Shown: piece by piece, positions 1 to 4,978 of the stretch
Layout: the number at the start of each line of letters is the position of its first letter
Position numbering within the stretch: the stretch's first letter is position 1
Virus record (IMG/VR): IMGVR_UViG_3300022929_000188
Location: 1-24,898 of that record
Origin: a virus
Strand: one strand, 5' to 3'
Length of the DNA: 24,898 nucleotides
Made by a program: the position numbers and the translations under genes
The notes under the pieces: generated by a model
Told to the model about the DNA's origin: nothing
The model's database searches: none
The model's input: only the letters and a program-made list of their open reading frames with translations

Positions 1-103
1 CTCTTCCAAAGTCCACTAAACACTCGATGTTGTTACAGGTCTTTTGAAAGGTGCTGAATTCGGGGACAAAAGGTTGGAGGCAAATCTTACACTTCTTAGC
101 CAT
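1..103 (-). CDS. ninG: NinG-like recombination protein, N-terminal part (cut by window edge)
   Basis: The first 34 residues read MAKKCKICLQPFVPEFSTFQ followed by KTCNNIECLVDFGR. This is the N-terminal pattern of lambda NinG (Rap): a basic start, a C-x2-C pair, a phenylalanine/serine stretch and a second cysteine pair before an acidic loop. NinG acts in phage recombination as a Holliday-junction or branched-DNA endonuclease; the catalytic part lies beyond the window. A GAGAG ribosome binding site sits upstream of the ATG at 101-103. It is the last visible gene of the minus-strand early operon, 37 bases after the NinB-like gene, the same nin-gene neighbourhood as in lambdoid phages. Only about a sixth of the usual length is present, so intactness cannot be judged. 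Confidence 0.8.
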   Translation of the reverse strand, partial: MAKKCKICLQPFVPEFSTFQKTCNNIECLVDFGR

Positions 104-140
104 ACCGATAACTCTCAATATCTCGGTGACTAAGGATAGA

Positions 141-698
141 TTATTTCTTGGGAATGTCCCAGATCTGCGGATCTGTTAGCTGGAACCCTAACCCGTTAAA
201 ATGCCGTTTCACCTCATCCAGAAAAGCTCCATGCTGGGCAATGTTCATTGCTGACGTAACGGGAAAGTCGAACGGTTCAACCATCAATTCTAGCTTTTGC
301 TCGTAAGCCATTGGCCTGATAATTCGGTCGTACTTGGCTCGATACTCGGGGCTATCCCTGCGGAGAATGGGAACCCCAAAATGCAGCTTGCAATAAGCTC
401 GATACTCCCATGCCTTTTGGTCGCCCTGCGCCTCTGCGTCCCTGAACCATTGCCACTGAGTTCTGTTTTGGGCCAGTGATCTAGCCTTTGACGCCTTCTT
501 GATAACTACGTCTATGGGATACTGTAGCTCGACCTGTTGCAGCATCTTCAGCAAGTTATTTTTGTCCTCTCCATCATGCAAAACCATATGAATTTCGGAG
601 GCTGACAACATACCCCCTAAGTTGCCATTACCTAGCGTTTTAATTTCCGCTAGACGTTGTTTTTGGCGATCTACTACCTTCTGTGACGCTTTCCTCAT
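141..698 (-). CDS. NinB-like recombination protein
   Basis: A protein of 185 residues. The clearest family mark is KKASKARSLAQNRTQWQWF around residues 67-85, matching the RS-x-x-QN block of the NinB / YbcN-type phage recombination family, followed by YCKLHFGVPILRR (about 102-114) and a FPVTSAMN segment near 147. NinB-type proteins bind single-stranded DNA and modulate phage recombination. The first 30 residues are lysine- and arginine-rich with no recognised domain. The start ATG overlaps the stop of the preceding gene as ATGA, so translation is probably coupled. Position directly before ninG supports the call. The match is by motif memory only; a general phage recombination mediator is the alternative. 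Confidence 0.6.
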   Translation of the reverse strand: MRKASQKVVDRQKQRLAEIKTLGNGNLGGMLSASEIHMVLHDGEDKNNLLKMLQQVELQYPIDVVIKKASKARSLAQNRTQWQWFRDAEAQGDQKAWEYRAYCKLHFGVPILRRDSPEYRAKYDRIIRPMAYEQKLELMVEPFDFPVTSAMNIAQHGAFLDEVKRHFNGLGFQLTDPQIWDIPKK

Positions 699-1186
699 CT
701 GAGCCTCGCAAACATTCGCTTAGTTTCGGCAATCTGATCGTCGGTCACTTCGTAAAGCGACTTTTCGCCGGTTATGCAGACATCATGATGATACTGGGTA
801 AACGTAAAAGATCGACAGACTCGGCAAACCGTGGTGTCTCGGCTTGGTCTATGGGCTGGCTCTAACTTGATCTCCTCCAACATTTCCTTGAACTCACCCA
901 AGGTCGGGGCGAACTTCTTAAACTTCTCGACGACCTGAATTGTTGCTCTGTGGATTAATGCCTGATCGTAGTGCTTCAAGTATGACCACCACATCTTTTT
1001 GGTCGAAGCGATATCCTCGTCTGAGGTGTCATTCAAGAATGATGGGTAGTTCAACCGCATAACCCCAAACAACTGATTGATATAGCTCTTATCTAATTCC
1101 TCACCAATCTGTGCTGGTTGCGATCTTCGTTGCTGAGTGACGGCGTTGCTGACGATTTTTCTGTTCATAAATTGATTTCCATCCAT
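695..1186 (-). CDS. Lambda P-like replicative helicase loader candidate
   Basis: A protein of 163 residues placed immediately after the O-like initiator, where lambda carries P, the loader that brings host DnaB helicase to the origin. The middle part (LFGVMRLNYPSF near residue 40 to FAPTLGEFKEMLEE near 105) has the helical W-x4-L and APTLGEF pattern common in phage P / helicase-loader proteins. A C-x2-C pair (VCRVCRSF) near residue 120 and a later histidine pair and cysteine suggest a small metal site. The start at 1186 is backed by a strong GAGGAGG ribosome binding site 9 bases upstream, although this makes an 86-base overlap with the preceding gene. Function is inferred from position and weak pattern. 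Confidence 0.5.
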   Translation of the reverse strand: MDGNQFMNRKIVSNAVTQQRRSQPAQIGEELDKSYINQLFGVMRLNYPSFLNDTSDEDIASTKKMWWSYLKHYDQALIHRATIQVVEKFKKFAPTLGEFKEMLEEIKLEPAHRPSRDTTVCRVCRSFTFTQYHHDVCITGEKSLYEVTDDQIAETKRMFARLR

Positions 1187-1811
1187 TGCTATGAGCCTCC
1201 TCGACTAATTCCTTAATATCCTCTCCCTGCTTCGCTAACCTCTCCGCTTTGTTGGCAAGAGTCGCCAAAGCGCGAGCCGTGTTTGTGGCCTTCAATCTGC
1301 TCCGAGTTTTTATGTATTCCTTAAATAACGGAGTATCTACACCCAGCGCATTCATGCGCTTGAAAACGATTTTTATTTTATCTTTCTCTGTATCTGCTTC
1401 TGTATCTGTATCTGTATCTGTATCTTGGGGCGTTACCTTAGCGTTTTGGTGACGTTTTGGTGACGTTTTGGTTTTACTAAGTTTTTGTTTTTCCCGATAT
1501 TTTCGCTGGCGTTCTTTACTAGAATCTGACTTGTACTGACGCTCTTCCCACTTCAATACGTTCCAGTTTTTATCAATCAATTTAACATCTGTAAGACGCT
1601 TTCTAAGCTCATCTAAGGCGGGAAGTTGCAACCCTAGCTTAACGGCTAAAGATCTGTTTATAAACTCTGGGTCTGCGCTATCGAAAAGGCCAGACTGCTT
1701 GCAAGCTAGCAAGGCTATAAAGTGCCATCGATCTTCAAATGCAAGTAGCCGCATCTTGTGGTTATCGACGATATTGGTGTATACTCTGAACCAAGGTAAA
1801 CCATCTGACAT
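1101..1811 (-). CDS. O-like / replisome organizer replication initiation protein
   Basis: A protein of 236 residues starting MSDGLPWFRVYTNIVDNHKM. This opening, with the LLACKQSGLFD and INRSLAVKLGL segments, is the winged-helix N-terminal domain of phage replisome-organizer proteins (lambda O / DnaD / DnaT-like), which bind the phage origin. A lysine-rich linker (about 95-125) and an acidic run of DT dipeptides (about 130-137) precede a helical C-terminal domain ending NGWKSIYEQKNRQ, resembling DnaT/DnaD tails. GGAG lies 7 bases before the ATG. The linker DNA holds three 11-bp repeats and a hexamer run, annotated separately as a possible origin, as in lambda where ori lies inside O. The gene is the second of the Cro-like operon. 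Confidence 0.7.
   Translation of the reverse strand: MSDGLPWFRVYTNIVDNHKMRLLAFEDRWHFIALLACKQSGLFDSADPEFINRSLAVKLGLQLPALDELRKRLTDVKLIDKNWNVLKWEERQYKSDSSKERQRKYREKQKLSKTKTSPKRHQNAKVTPQDTDTDTDTEADTEKDKIKIVFKRMNALGVDTPLFKEYIKTRSRLKATNTARALATLANKAERLAKQGEDIKELVEEAHSNGWKSIYEQKNRQQRRHSATKIATSTDW
1391..1426. repeat. Hexamer tandem repeat (GATACA type)
   Basis: Six units in a row: TATCTG, CTTCTG, TATCTG three times, TATCTT. On the coding strand these give a run of Asp-Thr dipeptides with one Glu-Ala interruption. Unlike the neighbouring 11-bp repeats, this run keeps the reading frame whenever a unit is gained or lost, so it can vary in length without breaking the gene. Confidence 0.85.
1440..1472. 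repeat. Three 11-bp direct repeats (iterons)
   Basis: On the plus strand: AGCGTTTTGGT, GACGTTTTGGT, GACGTTTTGGT, with no spacer. They lie in the linker-coding part of the O-like gene and are out of phase with codons, which suggests they are kept as DNA sites, probably bound by the O-like protein itself. Confidence 0.8.
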
Positions 1812-1865
1812 AACTGCTCCGTTTTGTTGCTTGTTGCCTTGCTTCCTTCTCCGAAGAAGCCCCTT

Positions 1866-1891
1866 AGCCCCCTTAATTGGGGGCTTTTTTT
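1866..1891 (+). terminator. Intrinsic terminator, plus-strand orientation
   Basis: Perfect 7-bp stem AGCCCCC (1866-1872) / GGGGGCT (1879-1885), loop TTAATT, then an unbroken T run to 1891. The T run follows the stem only on the plus strand; on the minus strand the hairpin is followed by AAGGGG, so it should not stop the Cro-to-O transcript efficiently. It sits in the gap between the O-like and Cro-like genes, beside the stop codon of the latter. No plus-strand gene lies upstream. Confidence 0.65.
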
Positions 1892-2084
1892 ACCTCTCCC
1901 AAATAGTTTTGGTATTTACCGACTCTATGCGATCAATCTCAAAGTCATCGTTACAATGCACCCAAGTCTCTCGACAGTTTGCCCAGTACCAAACCTTTTG
2001 CCTAGAGCAGCCCATAAGCCTAGCAATGTCGCTAAACGATTTGCCAGACTCCTCGCAAAAAAATGTTAATTGCATCTTGTTCAT
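1890..2084 (-). CDS. Cro-like helix-turn-helix regulator
   Basis: A protein of 64 residues starting MNKMQLTFFCEESGKSFSDI. The segment SFSDIARLMGCSRQKVWYWA (about residues 17-36) has the shape of a helix-turn-helix: helix, glycine turn (MGCS), recognition helix with Q-K-V-W. The size is that of Cro, not of a full CI repressor. The open frame extends upstream to 2240, but the ATG at 2084 has a GGAGGG ribosome binding site and follows the likely promoter, while the longer form would run across the control region. It is the first gene of the minus-strand early operon and probably binds the divergent region next to it. The DNA target and the partner repressor are not visible. Confidence 0.65.
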   Translation of the reverse strand: MNKMQLTFFCEESGKSFSDIARLMGCSRQKVWYWANCRETWVHCNDDFEIDRIESVNTKTIWER

Positions 2085-2105
2085 AAATCCCTCCGTTCGT
2101 TCGAC

Positions 2106-2142
2106 CAAATTATAAGCACAGATTGATTGTCTCGTAAAGTCT
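2106..2142 (-). promoter_or_regulatory. Early promoter for the Cro-like/replication operon
   Basis: On the minus strand a perfect TATAAT -10 box (2107-2112) lies 17 bases after a weak -35 box (TTACGA), about 22 bases before the start codon at 2084. The poor -35 suggests a weaker or activator-assisted promoter. It is the counterpart of lambda pR by position. Confidence 0.6.
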
Positions 2143-2148
2143 TGACAA
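2127..2148. promoter_or_regulatory. Operator candidate (imperfect palindrome)
   Basis: TTGTC at 2127-2131 is mirrored by GACAA at 2144-2148, a 22-bp site with a 12-base centre. It covers the -35 boxes of both divergent promoters, so a protein bound here could block both. The Cro-like protein is the obvious candidate binder. Only five base pairs match on each side, so the call is tentative. Confidence 0.35.
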
Positions 2149-2170
2149 GAGTTTTTGTAAAATATATATT
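2142..2170 (+). promoter_or_regulatory. Strong sigma70-type early promoter, plus strand
   Basis: TTGACA (2142-2147, perfect consensus), a 17-base spacer, and TATATT (2165-2170). The expected transcript start is near 2177, some 23 bases before the ATG at 2200. It drives the recombination operon and is the counterpart of lambda pL by position. Confidence 0.8.
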
Positions 2171-2199
2171 GAACAGGCATTAACAAAACGGAGAAGGAA

Positions 2200-2436
2200 A
2201 TGCAGTGCGAAATAGAAAAAGATGTAGCTATCCCAGACAAAATGTCTTACGGGCGCAAGAGAAATAATTGGTTGAAAACCATAGAGGTAGGCAGCTCAAT
2301 AATTGTAGATTTGCCTGAACCACTCATGAGAGCAAAGGAAGTTTCAAGAATTAGGAATTTGATGAGGATTAGAAAAATGGGATCTGTTCAACGCAAAGTA
2401 TCAAAGACCGCCGTTAGGATTTGGAGGACAGCATGA
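2200..2436 (+). CDS. Small conserved-type phage protein, function unknown
   Basis: A protein of 78 residues, basic and without membrane segments. It begins with an EIEKDVAIP motif, then a basic GRKRNNWLKTIEVG stretch, a SIIVD strand and a C-terminal VRIWR. I recall small phage proteins with the same layout (EIEK start, basic patch, ME/IEVGDSF-like centre, VRVWR end), often near replication genes, but no function is known to me. It is the first gene after the strong plus-strand promoter, with ribosome binding site CGGAGAAGGAA. Its stop overlaps the next start as ATGA, so it is probably made together with the annealing protein. The arginine-rich end could suit nucleic-acid binding; that is a guess. 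Confidence 0.7.
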   Translation: MQCEIEKDVAIPDKMSYGRKRNNWLKTIEVGSSIIVDLPEPLMRAKEVSRIRNLMRIRKMGSVQRKVSKTAVRIWRTA

Positions 2437-3188
2437 GCGTCTGGAAAACACTTAGCGCAATTGATGTAAATCAACATACTGAACGAAAAGGGCAATTTAC
2501 TTATTTAAGTTGGACGTGGGGGTGGGCAACCTTGATGGAGCACTATCCAGAATCGACCTATGAGTTCCTACCCAACGAAATCCACAACGATGAGTCTGTG
2601 ACTGTTCACTGTAAAGTGACGGTTGAAGGAATAAGCCATACGATGTGGTTAGCTGTCATGGACAACAAGAACAGAGCGATTAAAAACCCATCTGCAACTG
2701 ATATCGCTAACAACAAGATGCGTTGTTTGGTAAAGGCTTTGGCTATGTTTGGTCTAGGGCATTATATCTATGCTGGCGAAAGTTTGCCCGCTGTCAATTT
2801 GTATGAGGAATTGCATTTAGTGGTTGAACAGGGGACGCCACAAGATCTTATAGAGCACTTAGAAAGCATGTCTGAAGATCAGCAATCAGAGGCTTTTAAC
2901 GGCGCACCAAAGGGCCAAATAACTAAGTTTAAGGAGCAAGTAAGGCAAAAACAAAAACAAGCTCACGATGAGTTAAGCGGAATAGCTAACGCTATGCGTG
3001 TATCAATGTCTGAGGAAGATAGGTATGGCATTGATGAAGTTTGGCAAGAATGCACGAAATTGCAAAAGAAGCTAGTTTGGGCAAGGTTCACAGATCAGGA
3101 AAAGCATTTGTTTAAAGCAATCATGCAACCGGACACCGCTGGATCTCCAATTGACATAGCAGATTATTCACAAAAGAAAGGAAGGTAA
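2433..3188 (+). CDS. Single-strand annealing protein, Sak3 / DUF1071 type
   Basis: A protein of 251 residues. The N-terminal half carries the DUF1071 (Sak3) pattern: IDVNQHTERKGQFTYLSWTW near residues 10-29, where the YLSW-W-A core is typical, then a hydrophilic strand region and SATDIANNKMRCLVKALAMF near 85-105, with GLGHYIYAGE after it. Such proteins pair complementary single strands during phage recombination, working with an SSB, which follows here. The C-terminal half is charged and helical. The ATG at 2433 is preferred over the TTG at 2421 because GGAGG sits 5 bases before it and the ATG overlaps the upstream stop. No partner exonuclease gene is seen in the window. Confidence 0.8.
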   Translation: MSVWKTLSAIDVNQHTERKGQFTYLSWTWGWATLMEHYPESTYEFLPNEIHNDESVTVHCKVTVEGISHTMWLAVMDNKNRAIKNPSATDIANNKMRCLVKALAMFGLGHYIYAGESLPAVNLYEELHLVVEQGTPQDLIEHLESMSEDQQSEAFNGAPKGQITKFKEQVRQKQKQAHDELSGIANAMRVSMSEEDRYGIDEVWQECTKLQKKLVWARFTDQEKHLFKAIMQPDTAGSPIDIADYSQKKGR

Positions 3189-3189
3189 A

Positions 3190-3507
3190 ATGGCAACAAT
3201 AGGCTTAAATTTTAGTATCGATGTTACGAAGCTCGACAAAGAAAGATTTTATAAAGGTAAAAAAGGAACCTATGCGAAACTGACCGTATTCGTTGACAGC
3301 GAACAAAGTCAGTATGGTGATAATGGAGTTATCACTCAGCAATTAACGAAAGAAGAACGAGAGCAAAAGTTAAAACTGCCGATCCTTGGCAATGCAACAA
3401 TCTTCTATACTAACGATGCTGATAACTTTGCCCAAGAAAAACCGCAGCAAGCGCCCGCGCATCATCAGCCACCAACGGATGACTTTGAAGATGACATCCC
3501 CTTTTAA
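3190..3507 (+). CDS. ssb: Phage single-stranded DNA-binding protein
   Basis: A protein of 105 residues. The end, DDFEDDIPF, is the acidic, phenylalanine-terminated tail by which SSB proteins recruit partner enzymes. A short proline/glutamine linker (about 85-95) precedes it. The first 75 residues are strand-rich with basic and aromatic residues (ERFYKGKKGTYAKLTVFVD), as expected for a minimal OB-fold; the protein is much shorter than the usual 140-180-residue bacterial SSB but within the phage range. An AAGGAAGG ribosome binding site precedes the ATG, which follows the stop of the annealing protein by a single base. Together these form a recombination pair. Confidence 0.75.
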   Translation: MATIGLNFSIDVTKLDKERFYKGKKGTYAKLTVFVDSEQSQYGDNGVITQQLTKEEREQKLKLPILGNATIFYTNDADNFAQEKPQQAPAHHQPPTDDFEDDIPF

Positions 3508-3670
3508 GTCTAGCTGTGCGTTCTGCGGCGTTCCGGTAAGGAGAGACTTTAAGATCTGCTCTAAATGCAGACAAAGAAGAAATCGAAGCCCCCAAGATGC
3601 TCCATTGTCGTTAAATGCGAACAAGTGGCTGCAAAAGCCGTGGGGTGATTATTCTAGGAATCGAACCTAG
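3491..3670 (+). CDS. Small zinc-ribbon protein
   Basis: Starting at the ATG at 3491, inside the last codons of ssb in another frame, this frame encodes 59 residues beginning MTSPFKSSCAFCGVPV. Two C-x2-C pairs (CAFC near residue 9, CSKC near residue 23) are separated by 10 residues rich in R and K, a treble-clef or zinc-ribbon layout, followed by RQRRNR. Small zinc-ribbon proteins in phage early operons often bind nucleic acid or RNA polymerase; no exact role is claimed. The ribosome binding site is weak (GAAG), so it probably depends on translation of ssb. The last residues are encoded inside the tRNA-like structure. The upstream ATG at 3386 would be a shadow of ssb. Confidence 0.5.
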   Translation: MTSPFKSSCAFCGVPVRRDFKICSKCRQRRNRSPQDAPLSLNANKWLQKPWGDYSRNRT

Positions 3671-3717
3671 ATACGACCGTGAGGGAAGGAGAGGGAGTCG
3701 TAGGCCCAGCCATAATC
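3647..3717 (-). ncRNA. tRNA-like structure without D and anticodon arms
   Basis: On the minus strand GATTATG (3711-3717) pairs with AATAATC (3647-3653), six of seven positions, like an acceptor stem. A perfect 5-bp T-arm follows: CTAGG, loop TTCGATT, CCTAG (3654-3670), matching the TTCRANY rule. Between them, instead of D and anticodon arms, TACGAC pairs perfectly with GTCGTA around a 19-base pyrimidine-rich loop. The 71-base length is that of a tRNA. The base after the acceptor is A, then CCCC, so no CCA is encoded. It lies 26 bases past the end of the late operon and overlaps the 3' end of the zinc-ribbon gene. It could be a decayed tRNA, a tRNA mimic at an mRNA end, or part of an attachment site. 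Confidence 0.45.
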
Positions 3718-3725
3718 AATTTGGT

Positions 3726-3749
3726 AGGGCTTGCGAAACCCTTTTATTT
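3726..3749 (+). terminator. Weak plus-strand terminator at the convergent junction
   Basis: AGGGCTT (3726-3732) pairs with AAACCCT (3736-3742) with one C-A mismatch around a GCG loop, followed by TTTTATTTA. It would end the recombination operon just inside the 3' end of the opposing late operon. Confidence 0.4.
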
Positions 3750-4142
3750 ATTCCTGTGTACTGAGTTTTTCTTTTCAAAGCTTCTCATTGCTCCTAGCCC
3801 AAGCATTCCCATCAAAACGGGCATCATGGTCTCGAGAGGGACAAGAGGTATAACTATGTCTATACCGAATAGAGCCAAAACAAAGTTTGAGAATGGGATG
3901 GTAATAAAGTTACCAAACATCCCAAGGCCACATGTCCAGCCAATAAAAGGTCGCCATCCACTAACAAATAACGACCTATGAGCCGCTTCTACCTTGTTGA
4001 CCTCTAACTGACCCTTAGCAAGCTCCTGAGCGTGATTCTCGGCCATTGTAGCGACTTCATGCGCCAGCCTAGCCTTCTGATCCTTGTCCTCAATGAACTT
4101 GTCTAACAGGCCCGATACTGGGCCTATCAAAGCCTGTATCAC
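3744..4142 (-). CDS. Holin-like membrane protein of the 3TM (gene-transfer-agent holin) type
   Basis: A protein of 132 residues. The N-terminal half (about 1-55) is helical and charged (EDKDQKARLAHEVATMAENH), followed by SGWRPFIGWTCGLGMF, two or three hydrophobic segments (about 60-85 and 90-118) and GMLGLGAMRSFEK near the end. The WRP-x-IGW motif and the MLGLGA-R-EK ending are the marks of the 3TM holin family known from gene transfer agents and many phages. Such proteins permeabilise the inner membrane at lysis. It is the last gene of the late operon; its ATG overlaps the stop of the 50-residue gene as ATGA. Confidence 0.75.
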   Translation of the reverse strand: MIQALIGPVSGLLDKFIEDKDQKARLAHEVATMAENHAQELAKGQLEVNKVEAAHRSLFVSGWRPFIGWTCGLGMFGNFITIPFSNFVLALFGIDIVIPLVPLETMMPVLMGMLGLGAMRSFEKKNSVHRNK

Positions 4143-4291
4143 TCTTTTGCCTTTCCGACGTTAAGCGCGAGCATCTCTAGCACTTTGTAGATCTTAGCAA
4201 TGACCTTGTCGTCTTTAGGTGTAGGGGTTACTGCACATATCGCACTACAAAGGGCGACTAGGGTTGTCGCTATTTCCAGATACTCCAGCAT
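4139..4291 (-). CDS. Small membrane-anchored phage protein (50 residues)
   Basis: A 50-residue frame starting MLEYLEIATTLVALCSAICA, with one hydrophobic segment (about 6-21), then TPTPKDDKVIAKIYKVLEML and a basic end. Small phage proteins with a single hydrophobic helix, a TPTPKDD turn and an ALNVGKAK ending recur in lysis regions I remember; their job is not known to me, though they are often called holin-like. A good AGGAG site lies 6 bases before the ATG. The stop overlaps the next start (ATGA), and the 5' end overlaps the preceding 62-residue gene by 47 bases. The good ribosome binding site and the recognisable sequence speak for a real gene. Confidence 0.65.
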   Translation of the reverse strand: MLEYLEIATTLVALCSAICAVTPTPKDDKVIAKIYKVLEMLALNVGKAKE

Positions 4292-4433
4292 ATTTTTCTC
4301 CTATTTCGCAAGCCGTTACTATCTTGCCGTAGTTTAGTTTTTCTGCTGCCGCTTCACATTCCTTTAGGGTGTCAAACTCTATGGTGTCGGGGCTTATCCA
4401 GCTCCCGATCATGATGATTAGAATATATTTCAT
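4245..4433 (-). CDS. Small protein with signal-like N-terminus, unknown function
   Basis: A protein of 62 residues: a short hydrophobic start (MKYILIIMIGSWIS), then EFDTLKECEAAAEKLN and a second cysteine (TACE). This resembles small exported phage proteins in which a FDT/S-x-EC-x-AAE helix with two cysteines follows a signal segment; the cysteines could form a disulfide outside the cytoplasm. The ATG follows immediately after the stop of the preceding gene, whose lysine codons supply a weak AAGAAG site, so coupling is likely. It overlaps the next gene by 47 bases. No function is known to me. Confidence 0.5.
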   Translation of the reverse strand: MKYILIIMIGSWISPDTIEFDTLKECEAAAEKLNYGKIVTACEIGEKYAGVSGNSDNPSRPL

Positions 4434-4826
4434 TTACTTCTTTTTTATTTCCTCTATTTCTTTCTCTAAATATTGCAGCCTAATCTCTTGTGCGTGGTTA
4501 GTACGAATTGACTCTTGCACTTCTTCGGGCGGTGCCCAGTTGTTTCTAAATTCAGTATTCAGTTCAACGACCTTTTCTAGCGCAGCAATCTGACTGTTCT
4601 GAAGTAAATCGTCTGGTAGCGCACCAAGCTCGCCTCTCGGCCATTTGGTGCGAAACTCGCTGTTCATCTCTATGTCTACTTCAAGAATTGTTAGTTGCCT
4701 CTCTAAAACCGAGATGCGATTAGTCACTTCTGTATAAGCCAACACCGCTACAACAACGCCAGCAATGATAGCCACCAAGTTGCGAATAGGGATCTCAATG
4801 GTCGTATTGTCATTGATCTCTGCCAT
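4434..4826 (-). CDS. Single-span membrane protein with coiled coil (possible inner-membrane spanin-like protein)
   Basis: A protein of 130 residues. One membrane span at about 14-31 (LVAIIAGVVVAVLAY) follows a short acidic N-terminus; the rest is outside, with heptad-like stretches at about 36-52 and 110-130 ending KKK. Two similar segments occur: NSEFRTKWPRGELGALP and NTEFRNNWAPPEEVQE (about 55-71 and 89-105), an internal duplication of an N-x-EFR-x-x-W motif. The topology (short inside, one span, long coiled outside) fits an i-spanin-like role, but no outer-membrane lipoprotein partner is seen, so this is only a possibility. The start overlaps the upstream stop as TAATG. Confidence 0.6.
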   Translation of the reverse strand: MAEINDNTTIEIPIRNLVAIIAGVVVAVLAYTEVTNRISVLERQLTILEVDIEMNSEFRTKWPRGELGALPDDLLQNSQIAALEKVVELNTEFRNNWAPPEEVQESIRTNHAQEIRLQYLEKEIEEIKKK

Positions 4827-4978
4827 TATTTGTTCCTGTTGTTGAACAGTTCAAACAATGTCCGAATCTTTTCCTTGATCTGCTCAATATCGCTGTGCAT
4901 CTTAGCTAGCACTATAACGAGAGTCACAAATCCAAAAGCGATGGGCCAGATAGCACCTAGAGCGTCAAGAGTCTCCAT
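4826..4978 (-). CDS. Small membrane protein (50 residues), holin-like candidate
   Basis: A 50-residue frame starting METLDALGAIWPIAFGFVTL, with one hydrophobic segment (about 8-25), then an amphipathic basic helix ending FNNRNK. Size and layout are those of small single-span phage lysis or membrane proteins. The ATG at 4978 is preferred to the one at 4984 because AAGGA lies 8 bases before it. It overlaps the upstream gene by 14 bases and its TAA overlaps the next ATG. No specific family is recognised. Confidence 0.55.
   Translation of the reverse strand: METLDALGAIWPIAFGFVTLVIVLAKMHSDIEQIKEKIRTLFELFNNRNK

Larger units (their letters stand above)
1368..1472. other. Putative replication origin: iterons, hexamer run and A/T-rich stretch
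   Basis: Three adjacent copies of an 11-bp unit occupy 1440-1450, 1451-1461 and 1462-1472; on the minus strand the unit is ACCAAAACGTC, two copies exact and the third differing at its last two bases. Since 11 is not a multiple of 3, each copy is read in another frame (TKTSPKRHQNA), so the repetition is not explained by the protein. Next to it, 1391-1426 is six hexamers of the type TATCTG, followed by an A/T-rich run at about 1368-1386. Lambda ori has the same order inside O: iterons, then an A/T-rich melting region. The origin role is inferred. Confidence 0.55.

Noticed and set aside
1699-2115. Plus-strand frame of 138 residues over the O-like/Cro-like gap
   Set aside because: It crosses the plus-strand terminator and runs antisense to two supported genes; the product is low in structure and matches nothing.
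1890-2240. Long 116-residue form of the Cro-like protein
   Set aside because: The extra N-terminal part would be encoded by the divergent promoter region; the ATG at 2084 has a strong ribosome binding site and gives a normal Cro-sized protein.
2421-2432. TTG at 2421 as start of the annealing protein
   Set aside because: The TTG overlaps the GGAGG ribosome binding site that serves the ATG at 2433.
3647-3717. A functional, canonical tRNA gene
   Set aside because: The T-arm and acceptor are good, but no D-arm and no 5-bp anticodon stem with 7-base loop can be drawn, so an amino-acid identity cannot be given.
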